From assembly GCF_024808665.1 (NCBI RefSeq), contig NZ_JANUBZ010000008.1:1-64000 (forward strand): 64,000 bases of DNA, in the 5' to 3' direction. The translations under genes were made by a program, and so were the position numbers. Every line of letters begins with the position of its first letter. Within the stretch, counting starts at the first letter, position 1. Source of the stretch: Mucilaginibacter empetricola. Lineage in GTDB: Bacteria > Bacteroidota > Bacteroidia > Sphingobacteriales > Sphingobacteriaceae. The notes under the pieces were generated by a model, which was not told the DNA's origin, made no database searches, and saw only the letters and a list, made by a program, of their open reading frames with translations. Positions 53,656-62,881 of this stretch are shown one piece after another.

Positions 53656-55341
53656 ATGAAACCGATAAAACAAATATCCTGCTGTTTAGTCCTTGTGGGA
53701 CTATTGTTTTCAGCTTGTAAAAAGAATTTCCTCAATTTAAATCCAACAGACAGATTAACAGGTACATCCATAAAAAATGATACATCGTTATTTGAAGCTT
53801 ATGTAATAAACAGGTATATTGGCGAAAATATAGGATCTAATGAAGGTGCGGGATCGCCTCCCGGCTTTGGAAGAGGCTTTGAATATGCAATGGCCAGTTC
53901 GGTTACCGATGAGTCAATGTATAATACCGACAATGGTTCATGGTTAATTGAACAGGGGCAAATGGCGCCAAATAATACAGGCTTTTTAGGTACCATATGG
54001 GCCCGCAGTTACGCAGGCATACGCGATTGTAATTATGCACTGAGCCTTATTGGTGGCATTAATATGAGTACGGGTCACAAAAATATTCTGATAGGCGAAC
54101 TTGAATTTATACGTGCCTACAGGTATCAGGATTTGATCCGTAACTATGGCGGGGTGGTGCTGATAGGTGATCAGGTTAGTCAGTTAACTGATAATTTACA
54201 AAACCCGGCACTTTTTAAACGTGCAACTATTCAGGAATCTATTTCATATGCTACTGCCCAGCTTGATGATGCGGCAACGAAGTTGCCTTTGGATAATAGC
54301 AGCACGTGGGCGCTCGGAAGAGCTACAAAAGGCGCCGCGCTGGCGCTCAAGTCAAGGTTGTTGTTATATGCAGCGAGTCCTTTATATAATGCCGGTACCT
54401 GGCAGGATGCTGCGGCGGCCGCTAAAGTGGTAATGGATTTAGGGAAATATACATTATCACAAAACGGATACTCGCAGTTGTTTTTATCACCTAATGATAA
54501 TGAGATCATCTTCGAGCGGTTATTTATACCAAACACTGCCCCGCATGTTTGCATGGAAATAGCAAATGGCCCCAATGGCTATGATGGTTGGGCCGGGAAT
54601 ACGCCGTTTCAAAACATTGTAGACGCTTATCAGATGAGCAACGGAAAAGCTATTACTGACCCTACATCGGGCTATGATCCTCAAAACCCTTATGTTAACC
54701 GCGATCCGCGTTTTTATGCCACCATACTTTATAATGGGGCGCCGTACAGGAATAGTACAGTACAGGTATTTATTCCGGGTGGAAAGGATAGCAATCAGGG
54801 GCCATCAAATTGGAATGCCAGCCAAACAGGATATTACCTGAAAAAATTCATGAATGACAGCTATCCTATTGATAATCCGTGGAGTGTAGCGGGAGGGCAG
54901 CCGTGGATTTATATGAGATATGCCGAAATATTGCTCAATTATGCGGAAGCACAAAATGAAGCTTCGGGGCCGGATGGAACTGTTTACGCCGCGATTAATA
55001 GCATCAGGGCAAGGGCATCTGTGAATATGCCTCCTTTACCCGGCGGATTATCACAAACTGATATGCGGACAGCTATTCAAAATGAAAGACAAATTGAACT
55101 TGCTTTTGAAGAACATCGTTTTTACGATGTCCGCAGATGGAAAATTGCCATGCAAACTGAAAATGTACCGGCCTATGGCATTAGCGTAACCGTTAACGCT
55201 GCAAACCCATCAGGTTATACTTATACAAGGAAAATAGCTTTGGCTAACCGTTCTTTTCTGCCGCAACATTACTGGTTGCCTATACCATTAACTGAAATAC
55301 AGGCATCAGGCGGACAGCTTCAACAAAATGCCGGCTATTAA
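53656..55341 (+). CDS. SusD-like surface glycan-binding lipoprotein
   Basis: 561 residues from ATG 53656 (MKPIKQIS); a TTG-type extension to 53,632 overlaps susC and is rejected. Lipobox VGLLFSAC (Cys about 21). RagB/SusD family: KNFLNLNPTD at the start, tetratricopeptide-like helices, YAEILLNYAEAQNEA, and the RQIELAFEEHRFYDVRRWK segment before the C-terminus. It caps the SusC channel and binds glycan at the cell surface. Forms a pair with the SusC gene just upstream. Confidence 0.96.
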   Translation: MKPIKQISCCLVLVGLLFSACKKNFLNLNPTDRLTGTSIKNDTSLFEAYVINRYIGENIGSNEGAGSPPGFGRGFEYAMASSVTDESMYNTDNGSWLIEQGQMAPNNTGFLGTIWARSYAGIRDCNYALSLIGGINMSTGHKNILIGELEFIRAYRYQDLIRNYGGVVLIGDQVSQLTDNLQNPALFKRATIQESISYATAQLDDAATKLPLDNSSTWALGRATKGAALALKSRLLLYAASPLYNAGTWQDAAAAAKVVMDLGKYTLSQNGYSQLFLSPNDNEIIFERLFIPNTAPHVCMEIANGPNGYDGWAGNTPFQNIVDAYQMSNGKAITDPTSGYDPQNPYVNRDPRFYATILYNGAPYRNSTVQVFIPGGKDSNQGPSNWNASQTGYYLKKFMNDSYPIDNPWSVAGGQPWIYMRYAEILLNYAEAQNEASGPDGTVYAAINSIRARASVNMPPLPGGLSQTDMRTAIQNERQIELAFEEHRFYDVRRWKIAMQTENVPAYGISVTVNAANPSGYTYTRKIALANRSFLPQHYWLPIPLTEIQASGGQLQQNAGY

Positions 55342-55347
55342 TATCAC

Positions 55348-55377
55348 TAAGCGGACTGTTTCCATACAGTCCGCTTA
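55348..55377 (+). other. Perfect stem-loop after susD
   Basis: TAAGCGGACTGT pairs with ACAGTCCGCTTA (12 bp, loop TTCCAT) starting six bases after the susD stop. There is no T run. It may protect the susCD mRNA end or weaken read-through to the GH genes, consistent with SusCD being made in excess over the enzymes. Confidence 0.6.
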
Positions 55378-55423
55378 ATACTATAAGGTTTAACCAAGTA
55401 TCAAAATTTAAAAAATAAACACC

Positions 55424-56920
55424 ATGAGAAGAATTATTTTTTTGATTTTAGCAGTGGCATTATTCATGGTATCCTGTAAAAAAGATACCATGAATAAACA
55501 AAACCCTGAAACGGTGACAAACAAAAAGGTAACTGGTAGCTCGTTAAGTTCAACACCCGGCAACGCGCTGATAGGGGTTAACTGGGCCTGTACAGCCGAT
55601 AATTTTAGCGATACAATTTTAGTATTAAGCGGCCTTTTATCAACTGATAGTTATGCAACCGTATCTGCAAAAACAAACGCAATTGTTTCAGGTATACAAG
55701 CAAATACGGGGGCTAATACCATACGTATTCCTGCTAATTATTCAACAACGTCACAAGCCTGGTGGAACTCTTATACAGCAGTAATAGATGAGGCCACCAG
55801 TAAGGGTATGAATGTGATTATAGGATATTGGGAAGGAGCTTCATCCGAAGATGGTACAATTGATAACACTACGCAGTTTTGGGCTATGTGGCAAACAATT
55901 GTAAACAAATATGTGAGTAACCCCAGGGTGTATTTTGAAATTTTTAATGAACCGCATGGTTATACCTTAGCCGCCTGGACAACCATCTGCGCGCAATGGT
56001 TAAGTACTTATCCTTCTGTACCCCAGGGGCGGATTTTGATTGACGGGACTTCCTATGCACAGGATATTACCGGAGTGGGAGCGGATAGCCGTTTTACGAA
56101 CTGTTTGTTATCCATACACGATTATACTTTTTTTAGTAATGGAACCTTAACTACCGCTGCACAATGGGAAAGCAGATTAAGTGGAAATGTAGGCAGTTAT
56201 GGCAATCGTGCTGTGTTAACCGAGTTTGGCGATACCATGAATAGCGGCATAAATTACACTGGCGCTATTGGCGGTAGTGTTGATATAGCCTACCTACAAG
56301 GACTAACCAACGAGGTACGCACTTTAGGAATGGGCAGTATTTACTGGCCGGGCATACGTACAGGGGATAGTTACGCCATGGAACAACTTGGCGGCTCGGG
56401 TACCAGCCTTACCGTTTCAAACACTAATGCTTCGGGCCTAAGCCGTTTGCAATATGGTTGGGGCGTAGGCACGGGGGGCACCGACGTTTTTTACACCGGT
56501 GCTTATTACCGCTTTTTGAATCATAACAGCGGAGAAGTGCTGGATGTAAACGGTGCATCTACAGCCAGCGGGGCAGGCATTATTCAGTGGCCGCAAAACG
56601 GCGGCAATAATCAACAATGGGTAATTACTGATAATGGGGGCGGTTATTACAAGATAACTAACCGCAATAGTGGAGATGCACTTGATGTAAACAGTGCATC
56701 AACAGCAAGCGGTGCAGGTGTAATTCAATGGCCGTGGAATGGTGGTAACAACCAGCAATGGCAACTCACTTCCGTATCAACAGGTATTTATAAGATAACT
56801 AACCGTAACAGCGGAGATGCACTTGATGTAAACGGCGCGTCAACATTAAACGGTGCAGGTGTAATTCAATGGCCGTGGAATGGTGGTAACAACCAGCAAT
56901 GGCAAATAGTACAACAATAA
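55424..56920 (+). CDS. GH5 family glycoside hydrolase with ricin-type lectin repeats
   Basis: 498 residues. Lipobox FMVSC (Cys18), Thr/Ser linker, GH5-like barrel (about 45-340) with acid/base Glu in FEIFNEPHG and nucleophile Glu in VLTEFGD, then a C-terminal ricin-type (CBM13/RICIN-like) domain of three about 47-residue repeats (about 365-498; GDALDVN, GAGVIQWPWNGGNNQQW). Repeats two and three are nearly identical at the DNA level. GH5 enzymes act on beta-mannans, glucans or galactans; this subfamily is not assigned here. Surface lipoprotein, fourth gene of the locus after the sensor. Confidence 0.88.
   Translation: MRRIIFLILAVALFMVSCKKDTMNKQNPETVTNKKVTGSSLSSTPGNALIGVNWACTADNFSDTILVLSGLLSTDSYATVSAKTNAIVSGIQANTGANTIRIPANYSTTSQAWWNSYTAVIDEATSKGMNVIIGYWEGASSEDGTIDNTTQFWAMWQTIVNKYVSNPRVYFEIFNEPHGYTLAAWTTICAQWLSTYPSVPQGRILIDGTSYAQDITGVGADSRFTNCLLSIHDYTFFSNGTLTTAAQWESRLSGNVGSYGNRAVLTEFGDTMNSGINYTGAIGGSVDIAYLQGLTNEVRTLGMGSIYWPGIRTGDSYAMEQLGGSGTSLTVSNTNASGLSRLQYGWGVGTGGTDVFYTGAYYRFLNHNSGEVLDVNGASTASGAGIIQWPQNGGNNQQWVITDNGGGYYKITNRNSGDALDVNSASTASGAGVIQWPWNGGNNQQWQLTSVSTGIYKITNRNSGDALDVNGASTLNGAGVIQWPWNGGNNQQWQIVQQ
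56652..56904 (+). repeat. 141-bp tandem repeat inside the GH5 lectin domain
   Basis: The segment from AAGATAACTAACCGCAATAG (56,651 on) recurs at 56,792 on with a period of 141 bp (47 codons). The second half, GGTGCAGGTGTAATTCAATG to CAGCAATGGCAA, is unchanged. The first lectin repeat (about 56,512) is clearly more diverged. Confidence 0.8.
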
Positions 56921-56929
56921 ATTAAGCAG

Positions 56930-56965
56930 GCGGGCATTGCAACAGTATGTGATGCCCGCTTTTTA
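56930..56965 (+). terminator. Terminator after the GH5 gene
   Basis: GCGGGCAT (56,930-56,937) pairs with ATGCCCGC (56,952-56,959), followed by five T. It lies seven bases before the GH30 start, so part of the transcripts likely ends here and part reads through. Confidence 0.75.
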
Positions 56966-56971
56966 AGCACG

Positions 56972-58513
56972 ATGATAAACATTACTATAAAAAAATATAT
57001 CCCGGCAATTATATTGTTCATATTGTATAGTGGTTTTGCAAAAGGCCAGGATAGTGTGATTTCTGTAAACATCGACCTGACAAAAACCTATCAACGTATA
57101 GATAATTTCGGAGCCTCAGATGCGTGGTCGTGCCAGTTTATTGGTAACTGGCCAAAACAAAAAAAGAATAAGATAGCAGATCTACTTTTTAGCAACGATA
57201 CCCTTGCCGATGGTTCACCCAAAGGCATTGCATTATCCTTGTGGCGGTTCAATATTGGTGCGGGCAGTTTAGCCCAGGCCGATAAAAGCGGCATTAAAAA
57301 TGAATGGCGCCGGGCCGGATCGTTTTTAAATATAGATGGCACCTACAACTGGAAAAACCAGGCAGGGCAGGTGTGGTTTTTAAAAGCCGCTAAAGAGCGG
57401 GGCGTTAAGCAATTTCTTGGCTTTGTAAACAGTCCCCCGGTAAATTTTACATCAAATGGTAAAGCATACGCTACTGAGGGCAAAACTAATCTTAGTGCTG
57501 CTCAATACGATGCATTTGCAAACTATCTGTCATCTGTAATAAAAGGAGTTCGCAAAAATAGCGGAGTGCAATTTAATTATATCAGCCCTGTAAATGAACC
57601 TCAGTGGGATTGGAGCGATGGTGGCCAGGAAGGCTGTCCGTATACCAACGCCGAAATAGCAGGTTTGGTACGATCGATCGATAAAAGTTTTATTCAAAAT
57701 AATGTTCAATCAAAAATATTAGTTTCGGAGGCGGGTAGTATCAATTACCTGTTTTCAGCTGCAGATAAACCGGGTAAGGGAAATCAGATCAATGATTTCT
57801 TTAACCAGACTTCACCTGACTATATCGGCGGTTTAAAAAATGTAGCTCATGTTATTGCAGGACATAGCTATTTTACCACTTCGCCCATTTCATCGGCCAT
57901 AAAATTGCGGCAGCAGCTTGCTCAAAGCGTAAACGATGTGGCGGGGCTATCTTTTTGGGAATCGGAATATTGCATATTGGGTAACAATGGCGGTGAAATT
58001 GATGGTAATAAACGCGACCTGGGAATTGATGCGGCACTATATCTCGCAAGAGTTATCCATACTGATCTCACTGTAGCCAATGCATCGGCCTGGCAGTGGT
58101 GGATGGCCATTTCTCCTTTTGATTATAAGGACGGACTTGTTTATGTAGATAAGAACAAAACCGATGGGAATTACTACACCAGTAAAATGCTTTGGGCCTT
58201 AGGAAATTACAGCAGGTTTATTAGGCCCGGAGCAATAAGGGTTGATGCAAATATTGCCGGCGAGCAGGTGATAAAAAGTCCATTGCTTATTTCTGCTTTT
58301 AAAGAAGATAAAAAGCTTACTGTGGTTATTATTAACAACAACGCCGAAAATATAGCTATCCATTTAAATACAAGCGGTAAAAGGATCACAAACCTTAAGG
58401 TATTTATTACATCTGCATCGACAGACTTGCATGCGGAAACACCGACTGATACGGAAAATGCTATTCCGTTAATTGGCAGATCAATTACCACCATAACCGG
58501 AATTATTCAGTAG
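56972..58513 (+). CDS. GH30 family glycoside hydrolase
   Basis: 513 residues. Signal peptide (ends AKGQ), barrel plus side beta-structure typical of GH30. TYQRIDNFGASDAWSCQFIG near the start, SPVNEPQWDW with acid/base Glu, SFWESEYC with nucleophile Glu, and a C-terminal strand domain ending RSITTITG. GH30 covers beta-glucosidases, beta-1,6-glucanases, beta-xylosidases and beta-1,6-galactanases. The NEPQWDW context and a neighbouring beta-galactosidase make beta-1,6-galactan a reasonable guess, no more. Start ATG 56972. Confidence 0.88.
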   Translation: MINITIKKYIPAIILFILYSGFAKGQDSVISVNIDLTKTYQRIDNFGASDAWSCQFIGNWPKQKKNKIADLLFSNDTLADGSPKGIALSLWRFNIGAGSLAQADKSGIKNEWRRAGSFLNIDGTYNWKNQAGQVWFLKAAKERGVKQFLGFVNSPPVNFTSNGKAYATEGKTNLSAAQYDAFANYLSSVIKGVRKNSGVQFNYISPVNEPQWDWSDGGQEGCPYTNAEIAGLVRSIDKSFIQNNVQSKILVSEAGSINYLFSAADKPGKGNQINDFFNQTSPDYIGGLKNVAHVIAGHSYFTTSPISSAIKLRQQLAQSVNDVAGLSFWESEYCILGNNGGEIDGNKRDLGIDAALYLARVIHTDLTVANASAWQWWMAISPFDYKDGLVYVDKNKTDGNYYTSKMLWALGNYSRFIRPGAIRVDANIAGEQVIKSPLLISAFKEDKKLTVVIINNNAENIAIHLNTSGKRITNLKVFITSASTDLHAETPTDTENAIPLIGRSITTITGIIQ

Positions 58514-58522
58514 TATATCCAC

Positions 58523-58639
58523 ATGTTTATGGAAAGTAAACTTGAATGTGTGCAAACTACTGGTAACCAGGGTAAAATACAGGTAAATATCAGTTTGAAA
58601 AATCTTAAACCCGTAACTGTTTCATTAACGGTTCGATAA
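58523..58639 (+). pseudogene. 38-codon fragment in frame after GH30
   Basis: ATG 58523 to TAA 58639, in the same frame as GH30 and only ten bases past its stop. The last 20 residues (GKIQVNISLKNLKPVTVSLTVR, strand-turn-strand, positions 17-38) look like the end of a beta-sandwich domain. It could be the tail of a deleted gene or of a longer GH30-like protein; GH30 itself looks complete without it. May not be translated. Confidence 0.35.
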
Positions 58640-58683
58640 AATAATACCAACGCAATAATTATTAATATATAGTATCCTTCCAC

Positions 58684-60510
58684 ATGATCTTTAAAAAATT
58701 GCTCATTTTATCCTTTATACTTCTTTTAAGTTTTAGTCTCAAAGCTCAAAAAGCAACACATACATTTACTTTGGGCGATTCCACGTTCTTGCTTGATGGA
58801 AAGCCTTTCCAGATGATATCCGGTGAGATGCATTATCCCCGTGTACCCCGTGAGGCCTGGCGGGCGCGAATGAAAATGGCAAAAGCTATGGGCTTAAACA
58901 CCATAGGCACCTATGTATTCTGGAATTTGCATGAACCTCAGGAAGGAAAGTTTGATTTCAGCGGAAATAATGATGTGGCAGAATTTGTTAAGATAGCTAA
59001 AGAGGAGGGTTTATGGGTGATACTAAGACCCAGCCCTTATGTGTGTGCCGAATGGGAATTTGGAGGCTACCCTTACTGGCTACAGAATAAAAAAGGATTA
59101 GTAGTACGCAGTAAGGAAGAAAAGTATCTGAAGGAATATGAAACCTATATAAAGGAAGTAGGTAAACAATTGGCTCCGCTACAGGTAAACCATGGTGGTA
59201 ACATTTTAATGGTGCAAATTGAAAATGAATATGGCTCTTATGGCAACGACAAGGAGTACCTGGCAATTAATCAACGCTTATTTAAGGAGGCTGGTTTTGA
59301 TGGATTATTATATACCTGCGATCCTCCGGCAGCAATAGTAAACGGTCACCTGCCCGGATTGCTACCCGCTATAAATGGTATTGATGATGCGACAAGGGTG
59401 AAGAAAATGATCAGTGAAAATCATGATGGCAAAGGGCCATTTTATATTGCCGAGTGGTACCCGGCCTGGTTTGACTGGTGGGGCACTGCTCATCATACCA
59501 TATCAGCCGAAAGTTATACAGGAAGATTGGATAATGTTTTATCGGCAGGTATATCCATCAATATGTATATGTTTCATGGTGGTACAACAAGAGGCTTTAT
59601 GAATGGTGCTAATTATGATGATAGTCACCCTTACGAGCCGCAGATTAGCAGTTATGATTATGATGCACCTTTGGACGAAGCCGGTAACGCTACAAAAAAG
59701 TTTATGCTGTTCAGGCAAGTGATTGCTAAGCATTTACCTGCGGGGCAAACGCTGCCGCCGGTGCCTGCCGCCAAACCAACTATCGCTATAAATGATATTA
59801 AACTGAACAGCTCGGCTGGGATATTGGATATTTTACCGAAACCCGTTTTAAATAAAACACCTTTAACTTTTGAAGATTTAAACCAGGCTTATGGGTTCGT
59901 TTTATACCATACTGTTATAAGCGGTGGTAAAACCGGCATCCTAAAGCTAAATGAATTGCGGGATTATGCTGTAATAATGATAAATGGAAAAAAAGCAGGA
60001 GTGCTTGATCGCAGACATAACCAGGATAGTATTAAATTGATACTACCCCCGGGCGAGGTAAAATTGGATATTTTGGTTGAAAATCTCGGTCGTATAAATT
60101 TCGGATCATATCTGCTTAAAAACAAAAAAGGAATAACAGAAAACGTAAAGTTTAATGGCGAGGAGATCTATGATTGGAAAATGTACAGTTTACCATTTAG
60201 CCATGTAAATAGCGGAACAATTTATAAAACAAAAATATCAGTGAATACACCCGTTTTGAGAAAAGGGACATTCCGTCTTTCAAAAGTTGCAGATACCTAC
60301 CTGGATATGCGCAAATGGGGTAAAGGTGTGGTTTGGGTTAACGGGCACAACTTAGGAAGATACTGGTCTGTAGGCCCTCAGCAAACCCTTTATTTACCGG
60401 CAGAATGGCTGAAAGAAGGTAATAATGATATTGTTGTATTTGAATTACTAAAAAGCCATGTAAGCAGCTTATGCAGTAGAAAAACAGCGATACTAAGTGA
60501 ATTACAATAA
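58684..60510 (+). CDS. GH35 beta-galactosidase
   Basis: 608 residues. Signal peptide (ends SLKAQ, 22), then the GH35 barrel: GKPFQMISGEMHYPRVPREAW, GLNTIGTYVFWNLHEPQEG, RPSPYVCAEWEFGG, acid/base Glu in VQIENEYGSYG and nucleophile Glu in FYIAEWYPAW. Two beta-sandwich domains follow, ending GVVWVNGHNLGRYWSVGPQQTLYLP. It frees terminal beta-galactose from oligosaccharides in the periplasm. Last enzyme of the locus. Confidence 0.96.
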   Translation: MIFKKLLILSFILLLSFSLKAQKATHTFTLGDSTFLLDGKPFQMISGEMHYPRVPREAWRARMKMAKAMGLNTIGTYVFWNLHEPQEGKFDFSGNNDVAEFVKIAKEEGLWVILRPSPYVCAEWEFGGYPYWLQNKKGLVVRSKEEKYLKEYETYIKEVGKQLAPLQVNHGGNILMVQIENEYGSYGNDKEYLAINQRLFKEAGFDGLLYTCDPPAAIVNGHLPGLLPAINGIDDATRVKKMISENHDGKGPFYIAEWYPAWFDWWGTAHHTISAESYTGRLDNVLSAGISINMYMFHGGTTRGFMNGANYDDSHPYEPQISSYDYDAPLDEAGNATKKFMLFRQVIAKHLPAGQTLPPVPAAKPTIAINDIKLNSSAGILDILPKPVLNKTPLTFEDLNQAYGFVLYHTVISGGKTGILKLNELRDYAVIMINGKKAGVLDRRHNQDSIKLILPPGEVKLDILVENLGRINFGSYLLKNKKGITENVKFNGEEIYDWKMYSLPFSHVNSGTIYKTKISVNTPVLRKGTFRLSKVADTYLDMRKWGKGVVWVNGHNLGRYWSVGPQQTLYLPAEWLKEGNNDIVVFELLKSHVSSLCSRKTAILSELQ

Positions 60511-60849
60511 ACTAATATAGTGATCAATACTTTTGAAGAAGCACTTCTAGTATACCTGCCTTGTAATAATAGGCAGGCAACTTATGTCTCGTCCTAAAAT
60601 AAGTTTATCGTAGGTTTATTCCAGAACAAGGCAAGTATATTAATCCGCAGACAGACAGCTGGGTTTTCATTCGATATTTCGGCGGCCGAACAGTAATATT
60701 ATTTAAGCCCTGCATTATTTAAAGCTTATTATCTATTTTGTAATTATTGGATTTTTAATGTTTTAGGCAGATATTAAAAAAAATAACAAATATTTTATAA
60801 TTCACTTTTGTAATAAAGTTTTTATAAATTCGTTTTCTCCAATTTTTTA
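60511..60849. other. Intergenic region between the two uptake loci
   Basis: 339 bp. CCTGCC/GGCAGG (near 60,557-60,578) form a small hairpin about 45 bp after the GH35 stop and may be a weak terminator. TATGTCTCGTCCTAAAATAA (60,582 on) resembles the end of some IS elements of Bacteroidota, but no transposase fragment is seen. The last 100 bp are strongly AT-rich and should hold the sigma-factor promoter. Confidence 0.45.
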
Positions 60850-61437
60850 ATGGGCGCCATAAAAACCTCTTCTGATGCTGAATTGGTTGACTTGTTAAAG
60901 TCGGGCGATAGGGCTGCGTATACAGAAATTTACGATCGTTATATCCTTATTCTGCTCAATCATGCCTACAATAAAACCCGTAATCGCGAGGAAGCAAAAG
61001 ATGTGGTACATGAGGTTTTTGCTAAACTATGGGCCAAACGTGAAGACTTTAATTGCCATACTAACCTTTCGGGCTACCTTTATACCGCTGTACGAAACAA
61101 TATCTTAAACCAGGCGGTGCACCAAACTGTTTTGAATAAGTATATGTCGTCAATTACGCAATTTATAAATGACGCCGAGAGTTATATCATAACAGATCAT
61201 TTGGTAAGGGAACGCGAGCTATCATCCATTATTGAAAAAGAGATAGCCAATCTTCCGCCAAAAATGCGGCAAGTGTTTGAATTGAGCCGCAAACAACACT
61301 TCACCCACAAAGAAATAGCAGAACAGCTTGATATTTCTGAACAAACAGTAAGCAAGCACGTAACCAATGCCTTACGCATCCTAAGGGTACGTTTAGGTGT
61401 TTTTGTTTACCTGCTTTGGCTCATCCATCCCAAATAA
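60850..61437 (+). CDS. ECF-type RNA polymerase sigma factor
   Basis: 195 residues. Sigma-70 region 2 (about 25-90; YTEIYDRYILILLNHAYNKT, AKDVVHEVFAKLW) and region 4 (about 130-180; LPPKMRQVFELSRKQHFTHKE and AEQLDISEQTVSKHVTNALRIL). It belongs to the group paired with FecR anti-sigma factors for polysaccharide or siderophore uptake. The FecR gene follows after 78 bp and the receptor after that. A C-terminal hydrophobic stretch (VFVYLLWLI) is common in this subgroup. Confidence 0.94.
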   Translation: MGAIKTSSDAELVDLLKSGDRAAYTEIYDRYILILLNHAYNKTRNREEAKDVVHEVFAKLWAKREDFNCHTNLSGYLYTAVRNNILNQAVHQTVLNKYMSSITQFINDAESYIITDHLVRERELSSIIEKEIANLPPKMRQVFELSRKQHFTHKEIAEQLDISEQTVSKHVTNALRILRVRLGVFVYLLWLIHPK

Positions 61438-61515
61438 AGAAAAAATCATTTTCTTTTACCTGTTGCCGCTTTGCTTCTTGTCTTACTATTAACAAACAAA
61501 TAACATTCAATTAAT

Positions 61516-62673
61516 ATGGACGAACAAGAACTCAAAGAGTTGTTGTACAGGTACGAAAACAATGCCGTAACCGAACAGGAACGTGCATTGATAGAGAGCT
61601 GGTATCTTCAGCATCGTGAAAACGATTTGCCTGAATATACGATGGAAGAACGCATGGAAGATGCCGAAGCGGTTTGGGCTGGTTTGCATCAACCCAATAA
61701 TAACAAAAAAATAGTACGTCTTTTATTGCGTATAGCGGCAGCAGCTTCGTTGCTGATCATATGCACCTTTGGTGGATACCGGATATTGCATAATAAGTCT
61801 ACTGCAATAAAAGTAGCCAAAAACAGAACTAATGATGTAGCTCCGGGAGGCAACAAGGCAATATTGACCCTTGCTAATGGCCAAAAAATATACATTAATG
61901 ATGCTAAAAAAGGCGTGATCACTCACCAGGCCGGGATAAAAGTCACAAAAAATAAAAACGGACAGATTGTTTACCTGGTAAGCCACGCAAATGATGCTGA
62001 TGGTACGTCTGATGATGTTAATGTTGCACTGGCTTATAACACGCTTTCTACTCCAAGGGGCGGCCAATCATCAGTTACCCTGTCCGACGGAACAGTTGCT
62101 TACCTGGATGCAGGCTCATCTATAAAATTCCCTGTTTTATTTCATGGTAACGAGCGCCGGGTTGCTGTAACCGGGCAGGTTTATTTCGATGTAGTTCATA
62201 ATGCGGCCAAACCGTTCAGGGTTGATGTTAAGGGGCAAACCATTGAAGATATCGGCACCAGCTTTAATATTAATGCTTATGATGATGAACCGGTTATTAA
62301 AACCACTCTATTATCAGGCAGTATAAAAATATCTAAAGGCAACAAATCGGCCACGTTAGTGCCCGGTCAACAGGCAGTAACGCTTTTGAGCATGGATGCC
62401 ATACACGTAAAAGATGTAGATACTGAAGAAGCCAAAGCATGGAAAGAGGGCTACTTTCTTTTCAACAATGAAAAATTGGAAAGCGTAATGCGGAAAATAT
62501 CGCGCTGGTATGATGTAGATGTAGTTTATCCCGATGACCAGAAACTGGATGTTGAATATTGGGGCAGTATAACCAGGTATGGCAATGTATCAAAGGTATT
62601 AAACATGCTGCAAATAACAGGCGATGTGAGGTTTAGGATTGATGGGAAGAAGATAATAGTGTCAAAAAAATAA
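61516..62673 (+). CDS. FecR-family anti-sigma factor
   Basis: 385 residues. N-terminal cytoplasmic DUF4880-like part (ELLYRYENNAVTEQERALIESWY), one membrane helix (LLLRIAAAASLLIICTFGGY, about 72-92), periplasmic FecR domain (about 170-270; NTLSTPRGGQSSVTLSDGTVAYLDAGS; VYFDVVHNAAKPFRVDV) and C-terminal DUF4974-like domain (YFLFNNEKLESVMRKISRWYDVDVVY). It holds the sigma factor until the receptor with bound ligand signals. Sits between the sigma gene and the STN receptor. Confidence 0.95.
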   Translation: MDEQELKELLYRYENNAVTEQERALIESWYLQHRENDLPEYTMEERMEDAEAVWAGLHQPNNNKKIVRLLLRIAAAASLLIICTFGGYRILHNKSTAIKVAKNRTNDVAPGGNKAILTLANGQKIYINDAKKGVITHQAGIKVTKNKNGQIVYLVSHANDADGTSDDVNVALAYNTLSTPRGGQSSVTLSDGTVAYLDAGSSIKFPVLFHGNERRVAVTGQVYFDVVHNAAKPFRVDVKGQTIEDIGTSFNINAYDDEPVIKTTLLSGSIKISKGNKSATLVPGQQAVTLLSMDAIHVKDVDTEEAKAWKEGYFLFNNEKLESVMRKISRWYDVDVVYPDDQKLDVEYWGSITRYGNVSKVLNMLQITGDVRFRIDGKKIIVSKK

Positions 62674-62803
62674 CGAATCAATTAGCATAATCACTTACTT
62701 AACACTTAACCCCGGAAAAATATGGATAAACAAAGACTATAACCCCTCTGACGAAATTAACCGAAAAAAATAGCGGAAGCGTTCGTACCGCCCCCGCTTA
62801 AAT

Positions 62804-62830
62804 GCCGGTTAACTCCGTTTGCCAACCGGC
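62804..62830 (+). other. Hairpin in the FecR-to-SusC gap
   Basis: GCCGGTT pairs with AACCGGC (62,804-62,810 and 62,824-62,830). It lies in the 208-bp leader of the receptor gene with no T run; a stability or regulatory hairpin is possible. Confidence 0.4.
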
Positions 62831-62881
62831 GAACGGGAAAATTGCTTTGAGACAAATATTTCACGTTAAACAGACTTTCAA

